64,000 bases of DNA from Desulfovibrio sp. Marseille-P6017 (GTDB taxonomy: Bacteria > Bacillota_A > Clostridia > Peptostreptococcales > Peptostreptococcaceae), in assembly GCA_900604495.1 (NCBI GenBank), contig UWOR01000011.1:1-64000 (forward strand), in the 5' to 3' direction. The translations under genes were made by a program, and so were the position numbers. The notes beneath the pieces were generated by a model. It was given only the letters and a program-made list of their open reading frames with translations. It had not been told where the DNA came from and ran no database searches. How positions within the stretch are numbered: the stretch's first letter is position 1; the number at the start of each line of letters is the position of its first letter. Shown one piece after another: positions 17,929 through 27,512 of this stretch.

Positions 17929-18170
17929 GTGATATTTTAGGTCTGTGGTTGAAAGTCCAAGCCAGTTGCAGGCAAAAGGATCCACGTAAGTTAATTCTAA
18001 AAATGGGATTAATGATCATGGTGCAGCTTAGAAGTAAGTCCTACCGGTATAAAATCGAGAGAGTTAGTAGTGCGGCAAACCCAAGCGAAACCTCCAGTAG
18101 GCGAGTGTGGGGTCAAAGACCAGGTCAGCTAAATTATCCAAAAGTACCTTTATGGGTGCTTTTTTTTTTG
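17929..18170 (+). ncRNA. raiA-motif structured RNA
   Basis: About 240 bases of unusually GC-rich sequence in a very AT-rich gap, with its own promoter and a terminator. It contains RNA-like conserved strings such as GGTTGAAAGTCCAAGCCAG, GCAAACCCAAGCG, CCTCCAGTAGGCGAGTG and TGGGGTCAAAGACCAGGTCAGC. It sits upstream of the HPF/RaiA ribosome-hibernation gene, the position that gave the raiA RNA class its name. That class is large, common in Firmicutes and Actinobacteria, and acts as a separate ncRNA of unknown mechanism; it has been linked to sporulation in a clostridium. The call is from position and motif recognition, not a covariance search. An 81-codon open frame inside it is not a gene. Confidence 0.82.
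18141..18169 (+). terminator. Terminator of the raiA RNA
   Basis: AAAGTACC / GGGTGCTTT hairpin (one wobble) followed by ten T. It isolates the raiA RNA from hpf, 400 bases downstream. Confidence 0.88.
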
Positions 18171-18485
18171 CTCAAAAATAAAAAATATAAATAAAGTTAA
18201 AAAAAAATTTTTGAACTAAATAAAACATTATAAAATGAAGTAAAATGTAGAAAAATGACATCAATGCACAAATTAATAACAATATATGCAAAAAAATGTG
18301 GATATATATTTTTTGATAAATAGCTTAAAATACACATTTATAAAAGTTATTAACATATTTATTCACATTATCCACAGAAATTGTAGTTTAAAATAATCCA
18401 CATAAAGATATTATAGAAATAAAAGAAAATTATATAATACTTTATTCGACAGTATATAAAACATATAAAAGTTAAAAATAAAAAT
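18171..18485 (+). other. AT-rich spacer between raiA RNA and hpf
   Basis: About 315 bases, extremely AT-rich. I see no open reading frame with a ribosome binding site, no repeat and no further structured RNA. A perfect sigma-H promoter follows directly. Confidence 0.6.
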
Positions 18486-18514
18486 AAAGGATTAGACGAA
18501 TTGATAAAGAATAT
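18486..18514 (+). promoter_or_regulatory. Sigma-H promoter for hpf
   Basis: AAAGGATTA (18486-18494), 11 bases, AAAGAATAT (18506-18514). Every specified position of the B. subtilis sigma-H consensus RNAGGAWWW-N11-RNNGAATWW is matched. B. subtilis hpf (yvyD) is a known sigma-H and sigma-B target. The hpf start is 57 bases downstream. Confidence 0.75.
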
Positions 18515-18570
18515 ATTATTAAGTATAAATATTAGCTTTTATACTATGATAACTGAAGGGAGATGTTCTT

Positions 18571-19122
18571 ATGAATATAATAATATCTGGTAAACAAATG
18601 GATTTAACTGATGGAATTAAAAGTGCAATAGAAGAAAAAATAGGAAAATTAGATTATTACCTTCATCCAGAAACTGATGTAAAAGTTACAGTGAGCGCTA
18701 AGAAAGCTCGCCATAAGATAGAAGTAACAATGATACCTATAAATGGACCAATTATTAGAGCAGAAGATAGTGAAGAAAATTTATATGCAGCTATAGATAT
18801 TGTATATGATAAGTTAAATAAACAATTGAAAAAATATAAAAATAGAGTACAAGATAGACATCAATTAAATAAAAGTATAAGATTTGAAGGTGTAGATCTA
18901 GATTCTCAAGATGTGTATGAAGATGAAGATATAGATACTTTAAATATAGTTATAAAAAGAATTAAAAAGTTTGATATGAAGCCAATGAGTCCTGAAGAAG
19001 CAGTTTTACAAATGGAGTTACTAGAACATGATTTCTATATGTTTAGAAATATAGATACTGAAGAAATAGCTACAGTTTATAAACGTAAAAATGGTGGATA
19101 TGGAATGATAGAACACGAATAA
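18571..19122 (+). CDS. hpf: Ribosome hibernation promoting factor, long form (HPF/RaiA)
   Basis: Stops idle ribosomes and pairs them into 100S dimers in stationary phase or stress. The 183 residues have an N-terminal RaiA/YfiA-like domain (about 1-100, MNIIISGKQMDLTDGIKSAI) that sits in the decoding region. A C-terminal dimerisation domain (about 125-180, IKRIKKFDMKPMSPEEAVLQ) defines the long form. GAAGGGAGAT precedes the ATG. The promoter matches sigma-H, which fits expression on entry to stationary phase or sporulation. The raiA RNA lies upstream as a separate transcript. Confidence 0.96.
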   Translation: MNIIISGKQMDLTDGIKSAIEEKIGKLDYYLHPETDVKVTVSAKKARHKIEVTMIPINGPIIRAEDSEENLYAAIDIVYDKLNKQLKKYKNRVQDRHQLNKSIRFEGVDLDSQDVYEDEDIDTLNIVIKRIKKFDMKPMSPEEAVLQMELLEHDFYMFRNIDTEEIATVYKRKNGGYGMIEHE

Positions 19123-19136
19123 TGAAACTTTAAACA

Positions 19137-19178
19137 AAAGCTACCAATATTAAATATTGGTAGCTTTAAATATTTTTT
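19137..19178 (+). terminator. Terminator after hpf
   Basis: 15-bp perfect stem AAAGCTACCAATATT / AATATTGGTAGCTTT with a one-base spacer (the innermost pairs will open as the loop), followed shortly by seven T. Confidence 0.85.
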
Positions 19179-19297
19179 TGTTATTTTTATAGTTATTTAT
19201 ATAATTTATAGATACGGTCAATATTAATATTAAATATAGTATTTTTATGGTAAAATGTATAATAGTAATAATATATGGACGAGGAGAGATGCCAACG

Positions 19298-21970
19298 ATG
19301 GGTTTTTTAGATAATTTATTTAATATAGCGGATAAAAAAGAGCTAAAGAATTTTAATAAAATAGTAGATAAGATAGATGGATTTGAAAGCAAATTTAAAT
19401 CTATGTCAGATACAGAGCTTAAAGAAATGACTAATGTATTTAGAGATAGATTAGAAAAAGGCGAAAATTTAGATGATATATTACCAGAAGCATTCGCTGT
19501 AGTAAGAGAAGCTGCAAGTCGAGTATTAGGAATGAGGCATTATAGAGTACAACTTATAGGAGGTATAGTTCTTCATCAAGGAAGAATTGCTGAGATGAAA
19601 ACTGGTGAAGGTAAAACACTAGTTGCAACAGCACCAGTATACTTAAACGCTCTTACTGGTAAAGGAGTACATGTAGTTACAGTGAATGATTATTTAGCAA
19701 AACGTGACAAAGAGCAAATGGGAAAAGTATATGAATTTTTAGGACTTACTGTAGGGGTTATAGTTCATGGACAAAGTCCAGCACTTAGAAAGTCTCAATA
19801 TGAATGTGATATAACTTATGGTACAAATAATGAGTACGGATTTGATTACTTAAAAGACAACATGGTAATACATAAAGAACAGAGAGTTCAAAGACCATTA
19901 AACTATGCAATAGTGGATGAGGTTGACTCAATACTTATAGATGAGGCTAGAACACCACTTATAATTTCGGGACCTGGGGATAAGTCAACTCATCTATACT
20001 CAGATGCTAATACATTTGTACTAACATTAAGATCGGATGATTATGAATTAGAAGAAAAGCAAAAAGCTGTGTCTTTAACAGAGTCAGGTATACAAAAAGC
20101 TGAAATTTACTTTAATGTTGAAAATATAACAGATATATCTCATACAGAATTATATCATCATATAAATCAAGCATTAAAAGCTCATACAATAATGAAACGT
20201 GACGTTGATTATGTATGTAAAGACGGAGAAATAGTAATTGTAGATGAGTTTACAGGAAGACTTATGTTTGGTAGAAGATACTCTGAAGGATTACATCAAG
20301 CAATAGAAGCTAAGGAAGGTTTAAGAATACAAAGAGAATCTAAAACTCTAGCAACTATAACATTCCAAAATTACTTTAGAATGTATAATAAGCTTTCGGG
20401 AATGACTGGTACTGCAAAAACAGAAGAAGAAGAATTTAAAGCAATATATAAGATGGATGTTGTGCAAATACCTACAAATAAAGAAATACTAAGAAAAGAT
20501 CTAGCTGACTGTGTTTATAAAAATGAGATGGGTAAATTTAATGCTGTAGCTGAGGATATAATAGAAAGACATAAAAATAAGCAACCAGTGTTAGTTGGTA
20601 CTGTATCTATAGAAAAATCAGAACTATTATCACAGCTTTTAAAGAGAAAGGGTATAAGACATGAAGTATTAAATGCTAAGCATCACGATAAAGAAGCCGA
20701 GATAATAGCCCAAGCAGGTAGATTAGGAGCAGTTACAATTGCTACTAATATGGCAGGTCGTGGAACAGATATAGTTTTAGGTGGAAACCCTGTATTTTTA
20801 ACTAAAAAAGAAATGAAGAGATTAGGTTATGTTGATGAGGTTATTAATAAAGTTGATTCACCATTAGAAGTTCAACAAACAGAAGAAAATGAAGAATTAT
20901 TTAAAGCTAGAGACGAATACGAAAGACTATACCATAAGTTTAAAAAAGAATCAGAGGTAGAACAACAAGAAGTATTAAATGCTGGTGGTTTAGCTATAAT
21001 AGGTACAGAAAGACATGAATCTCGTAGAATAGACAATCAGTTAAGAGGTCGTGCTGGACGTCAAGGTGACCCTGGTAGTTCAAGATTCTATATAGCATTA
21101 GATGACGATTTAATGAGATTATTTGGAAGTGAAAGAATTCAAGGTGTAGTAGAAAAAATAGGTTTAGAGGATGATATGCCAATAGAGCATAAAATGCTAA
21201 CAAAATCTATAGAAACTGCTCAAAAGAAAGTTGAAGGAAAGAACTTTGGAATAAGAAAACACGTTCTTCAATATGATGATGTTATGAATAAACAAAGAGA
21301 AATAATTTATGCAGAAAGAAGCCGTGTGTTAGAGGGTGAAAACCTAGATGAACAAATACAATCAATGATAAAAGAGATAATTGAGGATGCAGCAAATATA
21401 GCATCAACAGAGAAATCAATAGATGTAGATGTATTTAAAGCTCATATTTACTCTATCTTTATGCCTAAAGGAAGCATAGAAATAGAGGATATAGAAAAAC
21501 TTTCTAGAGAGGAACTTGTGGAGAAAACTTATGAAATAGCTTATAAAATTTACTCTGCTAAGGAAGAACAAATTAGTTCTGAAAGAATGAGAGAAATAGA
21601 GAGAGTTATACTTCTTCAATCAGTTGATAGTCATTGGATAGATCATATAGATGCTATGGATCAATTACGTCAAGGTATAGGACTTCGTGCTATAGGACAG
21701 CAAGACCCAGTTGTTGCATACAAGATGGAAGGTTTTGATATGTTTGATGAGATGACTAAACATATACAAGAAGATACTGTTAGATATTTATTCAATATAA
21801 CAATAGAACAACCTGTTGAGAGAAAACAAGTTATAGACGTAGATCATTTATCTTCAAGTGCAACTGATGAACCAGGCAATAAGACTGTGAAAAAAGAAGA
21901 TCAAGCAGGCAGAAATGATTTATGTCCATGTGGTAGTGGTAAAAAGTATAAAAAGTGCTGTGGAAGATAA
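19298..21970 (+). CDS. secA: Preprotein translocase ATPase SecA
   Basis: Motor of the general secretion pathway. 890 residues from the ATG at 19298 (MGFLDNLF); GAGGAG lies 11 bases upstream, whereas the ATG at 19289 is too close. Visible are the DEAD-type motor ([30 protein letters not shown]), the second motor domain with [12 protein letters not shown], and a C-terminal zinc-binding SEC-C tail ([16 protein letters not shown]) used for SecB or lipid contact. Length fits SecA1. prfB begins 14 bases after the stop, so the two are likely co-transcribed. Confidence 0.97.
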   Translation: MGFLDNLFNIADKKELKNFNKIVDKIDGFESKFKSMSDTELKEMTNVFRDRLEKGENLDDILPEAFAVVREAASRVLGMRHYRVQLIGGIVLHQGRIAEMKTGEGKTLVATAPVYLNALTGKGVHVVTVNDYLAKRDKEQMGKVYEFLGLTVGVIVHGQSPALRKSQYECDITYGTNNEYGFDYLKDNMVIHKEQRVQRPLNYAIVDEVDSILIDEARTPLIISGPGDKSTHLYSDANTFVLTLRSDDYELEEKQKAVSLTESGIQKAEIYFNVENITDISHTELYHHINQALKAHTIMKRDVDYVCKDGEIVIVDEFTGRLMFGRRYSEGLHQAIEAKEGLRIQRESKTLATITFQNYFRMYNKLSGMTGTAKTEEEEFKAIYKMDVVQIPTNKEILRKDLADCVYKNEMGKFNAVAEDIIERHKNKQPVLVGTVSIEKSELLSQLLKRKGIRHEVLNAKHHDKEAEIIAQAGRLGAVTIATNMAGRGTDIVLGGNPVFLTKKEMKRLGYVDEVINKVDSPLEVQQTEENEELFKARDEYERLYHKFKKESEVEQQEVLNAGGLAIIGTERHESRRIDNQLRGRAGRQGDPGSSRFYIALDDDLMRLFGSERIQGVVEKIGLEDDMPIEHKMLTKSIETAQKKVEGKNFGIRKHVLQYDDVMNKQREIIYAERSRVLEGENLDEQIQSMIKEIIEDAANIASTEKSIDVDVFKAHIYSIFMPKGSIEIEDIEKLSREELVEKTYEIAYKIYSAKEEQISSERMREIERVILLQSVDSHWIDHIDAMDQLRQGIGLRAIGQQDPVVAYKMEGFDMFDEMTKHIQEDTVRYLFNITIEQPVERKQVIDVDHLSSSATDEPGNKTVKKEDQAGRNDLCPCGSGKKYKKCCGR

Positions 21971-21984
21971 TTTTGGAGGTTTAA

Positions 21985-23095
21985 ATGCTAAACATACAAG
22001 AATATAGACAAAGTATAGAAAAAATGTCTTCAAATCTAGAAGAAATGAGGGACTCTCTTTGACATTTCTTCATTGTTAAAACAAATAGAAAAAAATGAAG
22101 AAGAGATGAATAAGCAAGAATTCTGGAATGACAATGAAAAGGCTCAAAAGGTTATTCAGGAAAATAAAGCTCTTAAAGATATAGTTGAAGAATATAATAG
22201 CTTAAAAGAAAGTTTAGAAGAAATCGAGTTATTAATAGAAATAGGGCTAGAGGAAAGTGATGACTCAGTTTGTAAGGAAATAGAAAGTAGTATTGATAAT
22301 CTTGAAAAAGATATTGATAATATGAGAATAAAAACGCTTTTAAGTGGTGAGTATGATAAAAATAATGCAATACTATCTATAAATGCAGGTACAGGTGGAT
22401 TAGATGCCCAAGATTGGGCTCAGATGCTTCTTAGAATGTATGTAAGATGGGGAGAAAGAAAAGGATATAAGGTAAAGCTTTTAGATATACTTTCAGATCC
22501 AGAGGCAGGTATAAAGAGTGCGACTTTATTAATTGAAGGATTAAATGCTTATGGATACTTAAAGAGTGAGAAAGGTGTTCACCGCATTGTAAGAATATCT
22601 CCATTTGATCCATCAGGAAAAAGGCATACATCATTTGCATCAGTGGATGTAACTCCTGAACTTGATGAAAATATAGAAATTGAAATAAATCATAATGATT
22701 TGAAAATAGATACTTATAGAGCTTCAGGTGCTGGAGGTCAGCATGTAAATACTACTGATTCAGCAGTAAGAATAACACATATTCCAACTGGAGTTGTGGT
22801 TCAATGTCAGAATGAAAGATCTCAGCATATGAACAAAGATAGAGCTATGAGAATGCTCATGGCAAAACTTATAGAGCTAAAAGAATTGGAGCAAAAAGAA
22901 AAAATAGAAGATATACAAGGTAAATACTCTCAAATAACTTGGGGAAGCCAAATAAGATCATACGTATTCCAACCATATAAAATGGTAAAAGACCATCGAA
23001 CTAATGCAGAAATAGGAAATGTAGATAGTGTAATGGACGGTAGTATAGATTTATTTATAAATGAATATCTTAAAATGAATAAAAATAAAAAATAA
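21985..23095 (+). CDS. prfB: Peptide chain release factor 2 (RF2), with programmed +1 frameshift
   Basis: Recognises UAA and UGA and releases the peptide. The gene starts at ATG 21985 (GGAGGT upstream) and reads 25 codons to an in-frame TGA at 22060. The classic recoding site is present: an internal Shine-Dalgarno-like GAGGGA just upstream and the slip sequence CTT TGA C. Skipping one base continues as DISSLLKQIEKNEEEM for the full RF2. The catalytic GGQ (SGAGGQHVNTTDSAVR, near residue 250) is intact. RF2 thus limits its own synthesis. This is not a pseudogene. Confidence 0.96.
22046..22063 (+). other. prfB programmed +1 frameshift site
   Basis: TGAGGGACTCTCTTTGAC: Shine-Dalgarno-like GAGGG, short spacer, then CTT TGA C where peptidyl-tRNA-Leu slips forward one base at the UGA stop. 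This is the standard RF2 autoregulatory signal. Confidence 0.95.
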
Positions 23096-23100
23096 TTTAA

Positions 23101-23137
23101 GGTAAGGCTTGAGAATTTGATTCTTAAGCCTTATTTA
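23101..23137 (+). terminator. Terminator after prfB
   Basis: AAGGCTTGAGAA / TTCTTAAGCCTT stem (one mismatch) with a 5-base loop, then a T-rich tail. Confidence 0.85.
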
Positions 23138-23179
23138 AAATTTTAAATATTATAAATTTTATAGAAAGAAGGAAGTATT

Positions 23180-25321
23180 GTGGATATAAATCAAGTATTA
23201 AAAGCAGAGTTTAATTTAAAAGATGAACATATAAATAATACAATAAAATTAATTGATGAAGGTAATACAATACCATTTATAGCTAGGTATAGAAAAGAAA
23301 TGACAGGGGCTATGAGTGATGTTACTTTAAGAGAGCTATACGATAGATTAACATATTTAAGAAATTTAGAAGGTAGGAAAGAAGATGTTACCAGAATAAT
23401 TGAAGAACAAGGGAGATTAACAGATGAAATAACTCAAAAAATACTAAAAGCTAAAACTCTTCAAGAAGTAGAAGATATATATGCTCCATTCAAACAAAAG
23501 AAAAGAACAAGAGCTACTATTGCTAAAGAAAAAGGATTAGAAGGATTAGCAATGAGTATCTTAAATAAAAAAATAGATAACATAGAATTAGAAGCAGAAA
23601 AATACATAAATGAAGAAAAAGAAGTTAATTCATTAGAAGATGCATTAAAAGGAGCAAAAGATATAATAGCTGAAATTGTTTCAGATGATGCAGATATTAG
23701 AAAATATATAAGAGAGCTTGCATTAAGAGATGGTATTATATGTACTAAAAATACAATAGATGAAAAATCAGTATATGATATGTACTATGATTATAGTGAA
23801 GGTGTTAAAAATATTGCTCCACATAGAACATTAGCAATAAATAGAGGAGAAAAGGAAAATTTCTTAAAAGTAAAATTAGAAATAAATAATGATAAAGTAT
23901 TAAATCATATTATAGGTAAATATGTAAATAATGAAAATGTATCAAGTAAAGAACAAATTGTACAAGCTATAGAAGATTCTTATAAAAGATTGATATTCCC
24001 TTCTATAGAAAGAGAAGTTAGGAATACTTTAACAGAAGCAGCTGAAGAAAGAGCTATAAATGTATTTGGACAAAATGTGAAAAGTCTATTATTACAACCA
24101 CCGGTTAAAGGAAAGGTAGTAATAGGATTTGACCCTGGATTTAGAACTGGATGTAAAGTAGCTGTAGTTGATAAAAATGGTAAGTTTTTAGATTATGCAA
24201 CAGTTTATCCAACTGAACCTAAAAATGATGTAGATGGAACTAAAAGAAAATTAAAAGAATTTATAGATAAATATCATGTAGATATAATAGCAATAGGAAA
24301 TGGAACAGCATCAAGAGAATCTGAAAGTATTATATCTGATATGATAAAAGAAATTGATAAAGATGTTCAGTATGTTATAGTTAGTGAAGCCGGAGCATCT
24401 GTTTACTCTGCATCAGAACTTGCTAATGAAGAACATCCAGACTTAGATGTCTCTATAAGAGGGGCTATATCTATAGGAAGAAGACTTCAAGATCCATTAG
24501 CAGAGCTTGTAAAAATAGACCCTAAGAGTATAGGAGTTGGTCAATATCAACATGATTTAAATCAAAAGAGATTAGAAGGAGTTTTAGATGGAGTAGTAGA
24601 AGACTCTGTAAATAGTGTAGGTTTAGATTTAAATACAGCATCTTATTCTTTACTTGAGCATATTGCGGGTATAAGTAAAACTATAGCTAAAAATATAATA
24701 GCATATAGAGAAGAAAATGGAGATTTTACATCAAGAGCACAACTTAAAAAAGTAAAAAGGCTAGGTCCACAAGCGTTTACTCAATGTGCAGGATTTATGA
24801 GAATATCAAATGCTAAAAATCCTTTAGACAATACAGGTGTCCATCCTGAGAGTTATGATATATGTAAGAAGATGCTAGAACTTATAGGATACTCTTTAGA
24901 AGATGTAAAAAATAGAAATATACAAGATATTGATGAAAGAGTACAAAAAATAGGTATAATGGAATTAAGTAAAAACTTAGAAGTAGGAGAAATTACTTTA
25001 AAAGATATAATTTCTGAAATTAAGAAGCCAGGAAGAGATCCTAGAGAAGAAGGAGTTAAACCTATACTTAGAACGGATGTATTAAAAATAGAAGATATAA
25101 CAGAAGGTATGATATTAAAAGGAACTGTAAGGAATGTAGTAGACTTTGGAGCTTTTATTGATATTGGAATTAAAAATGATGGTTTAGTTCATAAATCTCA
25201 AATGAGTAATAAGTTTGTAAAAGATCCTATGGATGTAGTTTCAGTAGGAGATATTGTTGATGTAAAAGTTATAGGCATTGACTTAGATAAGAAAAGAGTT
25301 TCTTTATCGATGAAGATGTAA
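23180..25321 (+). CDS. tex: Tex-family S1 RNA-binding protein
   Basis: 713 residues from a GTG start with AAGAAGGAAG upstream. Domains in order: Tex N-terminal helical region, YqgF/RNase H-like domain (about 315-440, GFDPGFRTGCKVAVVDKNG), helix-hairpin-helix pair (about 485-560, IAGISKTIAKNIIAYREENG), and a C-terminal S1 domain (about 640-710, GMILKGTVRNVVDFGAFIDI). Tex proteins act in transcription or RNA metabolism and affect toxin expression in some pathogens; the precise biochemistry is unsettled. An amidohydrolase gene follows after 22 bases. Confidence 0.95.
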   Translation: MDINQVLKAEFNLKDEHINNTIKLIDEGNTIPFIARYRKEMTGAMSDVTLRELYDRLTYLRNLEGRKEDVTRIIEEQGRLTDEITQKILKAKTLQEVEDIYAPFKQKKRTRATIAKEKGLEGLAMSILNKKIDNIELEAEKYINEEKEVNSLEDALKGAKDIIAEIVSDDADIRKYIRELALRDGIICTKNTIDEKSVYDMYYDYSEGVKNIAPHRTLAINRGEKENFLKVKLEINNDKVLNHIIGKYVNNENVSSKEQIVQAIEDSYKRLIFPSIEREVRNTLTEAAEERAINVFGQNVKSLLLQPPVKGKVVIGFDPGFRTGCKVAVVDKNGKFLDYATVYPTEPKNDVDGTKRKLKEFIDKYHVDIIAIGNGTASRESESIISDMIKEIDKDVQYVIVSEAGASVYSASELANEEHPDLDVSIRGAISIGRRLQDPLAELVKIDPKSIGVGQYQHDLNQKRLEGVLDGVVEDSVNSVGLDLNTASYSLLEHIAGISKTIAKNIIAYREENGDFTSRAQLKKVKRLGPQAFTQCAGFMRISNAKNPLDNTGVHPESYDICKKMLELIGYSLEDVKNRNIQDIDERVQKIGIMELSKNLEVGEITLKDIISEIKKPGRDPREEGVKPILRTDVLKIEDITEGMILKGTVRNVVDFGAFIDIGIKNDGLVHKSQMSNKFVKDPMDVVSVGDIVDVKVIGIDLDKKRVSLSMKM

Positions 25322-25343
25322 GAACCTCTAGGAGGAGATTGAA

Positions 25344-26504
25344 ATGATATTAATAAAAAATGGAATCATAAATACAATAACAAATGGTATATTTGTAGGA
25401 GATATACTTATAGAAGGAAAAAAGATAGTAAAAATAGGAAAACAAATTGAAACCTCACAAGATATAGAAGTTGTAGATGCAGATGGGAAGTTTGTATTTC
25501 CAGGATTTATAGATGCTCATACTCACTTAGGATTATGGGAAGATGGTATGGGATTTGAAGGAGCAGATGGAAATGAAGAAACAGACCCTATAACTCCACA
25601 ATTAAATCCTATAGATGGTATAAATCCAATGGATAGAACTTTTGAAGAGGCTGTTCAAGGAGGGATAACATCTGTTTGTACAACTCCAGGAAGTGCAAAT
25701 GTAATGGGTGGAGAATGTATAGCTATAAAAACTCATGGTAGAAGAATAGATAATATGGTTATAAAAAACCCTGTTGCATCAAAAATAGCTTTTGGAGAAA
25801 ACCCTAAAAGTTGTTATGGAAGAGATGAGAAAACACCTCAAACTAGGATGGCAATAGCATCATTATTAAGAGAAAACTTAAAGAAAGCAGAAGAATATTT
25901 AGAAGAAATAGAATTATTTGAAGAGCATGAAGATCATGATAGGCCAGAATATGATATAAAAATGGAGAGCTTAATACCGGTATTAAGAAAAGAAATTCCA
26001 TTTAAAGTTCATGCACATAGAGCAGATGATATGTTTACAGCAATAAGAATAGCAAAGGAATTTGACTTAAAGCTTACATTAGATCACTGCACGGAAGGAC
26101 ATCTTATAGCAGAAGATTTAGTTGAAGAAGGATATCCAGTAATAGTAGGACCATCTTTATCAGAGAGATCTAAGATAGAACTTAGAAATTTAACATTTGA
26201 TACAGCTGGAATATTATCAAATGCAGGTGCTCAAGTCTCTTTAATGACAGATCATCCTGTTATACCAGTACAATATCTTCCTATGTGTGCAGGTATTGCC
26301 GTTAAATATGGTATGAAAAAAGATAAAGCTCTAGAAGCTATAACTATAAATCCTGCAAAAACTTTAGGAATAGAAGATAGAGTTGGTTCACTAGAAGTTG
26401 GAAAAGATGCAGATATAGTTATTTGGGATGGATGTCCTTTAGAAATTCAAAGCAATGTATTATTTACTATAATAGATGGAAAAATAGTTTATAAAAGAGC
26501 TTAG
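25344..26504 (+). CDS. Amidohydrolase-superfamily metal-dependent hydrolase
   Basis: 386 residues. Metal-ligand motifs of the amidohydrolase barrel are visible: GFIDAHTHLG (near 55), KVHAHRADD (near 220), LTLDHCTEGH (near 245) and SLMTDHPVIP (near 305). The C-terminal VGSLEVGKDADIVIWDG closes the composite beta domain. It resembles the imidazolonepropionase/aryldialkylphosphatase-like group; I cannot name the substrate. It follows tex by 22 bases with AGGAGGAG, probably in one operon, but no pathway link is evident. Confidence 0.85.
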   Translation: MILIKNGIINTITNGIFVGDILIEGKKIVKIGKQIETSQDIEVVDADGKFVFPGFIDAHTHLGLWEDGMGFEGADGNEETDPITPQLNPIDGINPMDRTFEEAVQGGITSVCTTPGSANVMGGECIAIKTHGRRIDNMVIKNPVASKIAFGENPKSCYGRDEKTPQTRMAIASLLRENLKKAEEYLEEIELFEEHEDHDRPEYDIKMESLIPVLRKEIPFKVHAHRADDMFTAIRIAKEFDLKLTLDHCTEGHLIAEDLVEEGYPVIVGPSLSERSKIELRNLTFDTAGILSNAGAQVSLMTDHPVIPVQYLPMCAGIAVKYGMKKDKALEAITINPAKTLGIEDRVGSLEVGKDADIVIWDGCPLEIQSNVLFTIIDGKIVYKRA

Positions 26505-26548
26505 ATTTTATAAATTAATATAAAAATAAAATTTTATATTATGCTAAG

Positions 26549-26577
26549 TTGACAACAAGATTAACTTTAACTAGTAT
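26549..26577 (+). promoter_or_regulatory. Sigma-A promoter for the FMN riboswitch-ribU transcript
   Basis: TTGACA (26549-26554), 17 bases, TAGTAT (26572-26577). The start point would lie about 20 bases before the aptamer. Confidence 0.7.
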
Positions 26578-26604
26578 ATAAGTATAAATTAAATAGAAAT
26601 ATAA

Positions 26605-26804
26605 AATCTTCGGGGCAGGGTGAGATTCCCTACCGGCGGTTATAGCCCGCGAGCTACTTTAGTAGCATGATTTGGTGAGATTCCAAAGCCGACAGTAAAG
26701 TCTGGATGAGAGAAGATGGTTAAAAGCGTATACTAATAATATATTAGTTTACAAACTATATCCATAAAAATAAGCTCGGAGATATAATTCTTCGAGCTTT
26801 TTAA
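26605..26804 (+). promoter_or_regulatory. FMN riboswitch (RFN element) with terminator
   Basis: The aptamer (26605-26718) has the RFN signatures CGGGGCAGGGTGAGATTCCC, TACCGGCGGT, AGCCCGCGAGC, GGTGAGATTCC and AGCCGACAGT. Closing-stem partners ATCTT and AAGAT lie at its ends. The downstream hairpin AAGCTCGGAGA / TTCTTCGAGCTT with a T-tail (26772-26804) is the intrinsic terminator. Flavin mononucleotide should switch off the downstream riboflavin transporter. Confidence 0.97.
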
Positions 26805-26868
26805 TTTCCGGATTTTTTTATTTCTAATTTATTTAAATTTTTATTTAAATATATTGGGAGGTAATTTT

Positions 26869-27471
26869 ATGCAAGGAACAATTAAAAAAAATAAATATGT
26901 ATCTGCAAAAACTTTAGCTAAGGTAGGAATATTATCAGCAGTAGCTTATGTACTTATGTTTATATCAGTGCCATTGCCCATATTTCCAAGTTTTTTAAAA
27001 CTAGATGTATCAGACATACCTGCAATATTTGGTGGTATGGCAATGGGACCTTTAGCTGGTTTTATAATTGCTCTTATAAAAAATTTACTTCAAATAGGAG
27101 CAACTTTTACTGGTGGGGTAGGAGAAATAGCAAATGCGATTATAGGTGGAACTTATGTAGTTATAATATCCTATGTTTATAAAAGAAGAAATGATTTAAA
27201 AGGTGTAATTATGGGGGCTTTACTAGCTATATTAGGAATGACTATTATGGGATGTTTAGCAAACTACTTTGTGGTAACTCCGATATATGGTCAAGTATTT
27301 GGAAGTTTAGATGCTATAATAGCTATGGGAAGTGCAATAAATCCAAAGATACATGATTTGTTTACTTTTGTAATATGGGTATATGCACCATTTAATATAA
27401 TAAAAGCAAGCATAATGACACTATGTATATTACCGTTATATAAGAAGATGAATAAATTATTAAAAAAATAG
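26869..27471 (+). CDS. ribU: Riboflavin ECF transporter substrate-binding subunit RibU
   Basis: S-component of an energy-coupling-factor transporter. 200 residues from ATG 26869 (GGGAGGT upstream; the longer frame lacks a site). About six hydrophobic helices; the N-terminal KVGILSAVAYVLMFI and PSFLKLDVSDIPAIFGGMA are typical of RibU. Direct control by an FMN riboswitch supports riboflavin as substrate. The EcfA/EcfT module is not in this window and is presumably shared from elsewhere in the genome. Confidence 0.93.
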   Translation: MQGTIKKNKYVSAKTLAKVGILSAVAYVLMFISVPLPIFPSFLKLDVSDIPAIFGGMAMGPLAGFIIALIKNLLQIGATFTGGVGEIANAIIGGTYVVIISYVYKRRNDLKGVIMGALLAILGMTIMGCLANYFVVTPIYGQVFGSLDAIIAMGSAINPKIHDLFTFVIWVYAPFNIIKASIMTLCILPLYKKMNKLLKK

Positions 27472-27474
27472 GGT

Positions 27475-27512
27475 AAAAAGCTTATGAAATTAACTTCATA
27501 AGCTTTTTTATT
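27475..27512. terminator. Bidirectional terminator between ribU and the helical protein gene
   Basis: 14-bp perfect stem AAAAAGCTTATGAA / TTCATAAGCTTTTT, usable on both strands between convergent genes. Its edge reaches the stop codon of the minus-strand gene. Confidence 0.9.

Noticed and set aside
17949..18194. 81-codon open frame inside the raiA RNA region
   Set aside because: No ribosome binding site, atypical composition, and it spans the RNA's conserved strings and terminator. It is a by-product of a GC-richer structured RNA.
21985..22062. Premature stop in prfB suggesting a pseudogene
   Set aside because: The CTT TGA C site with the upstream Shine-Dalgarno-like GAGGGA is the standard RF2 +1 frameshift signal.
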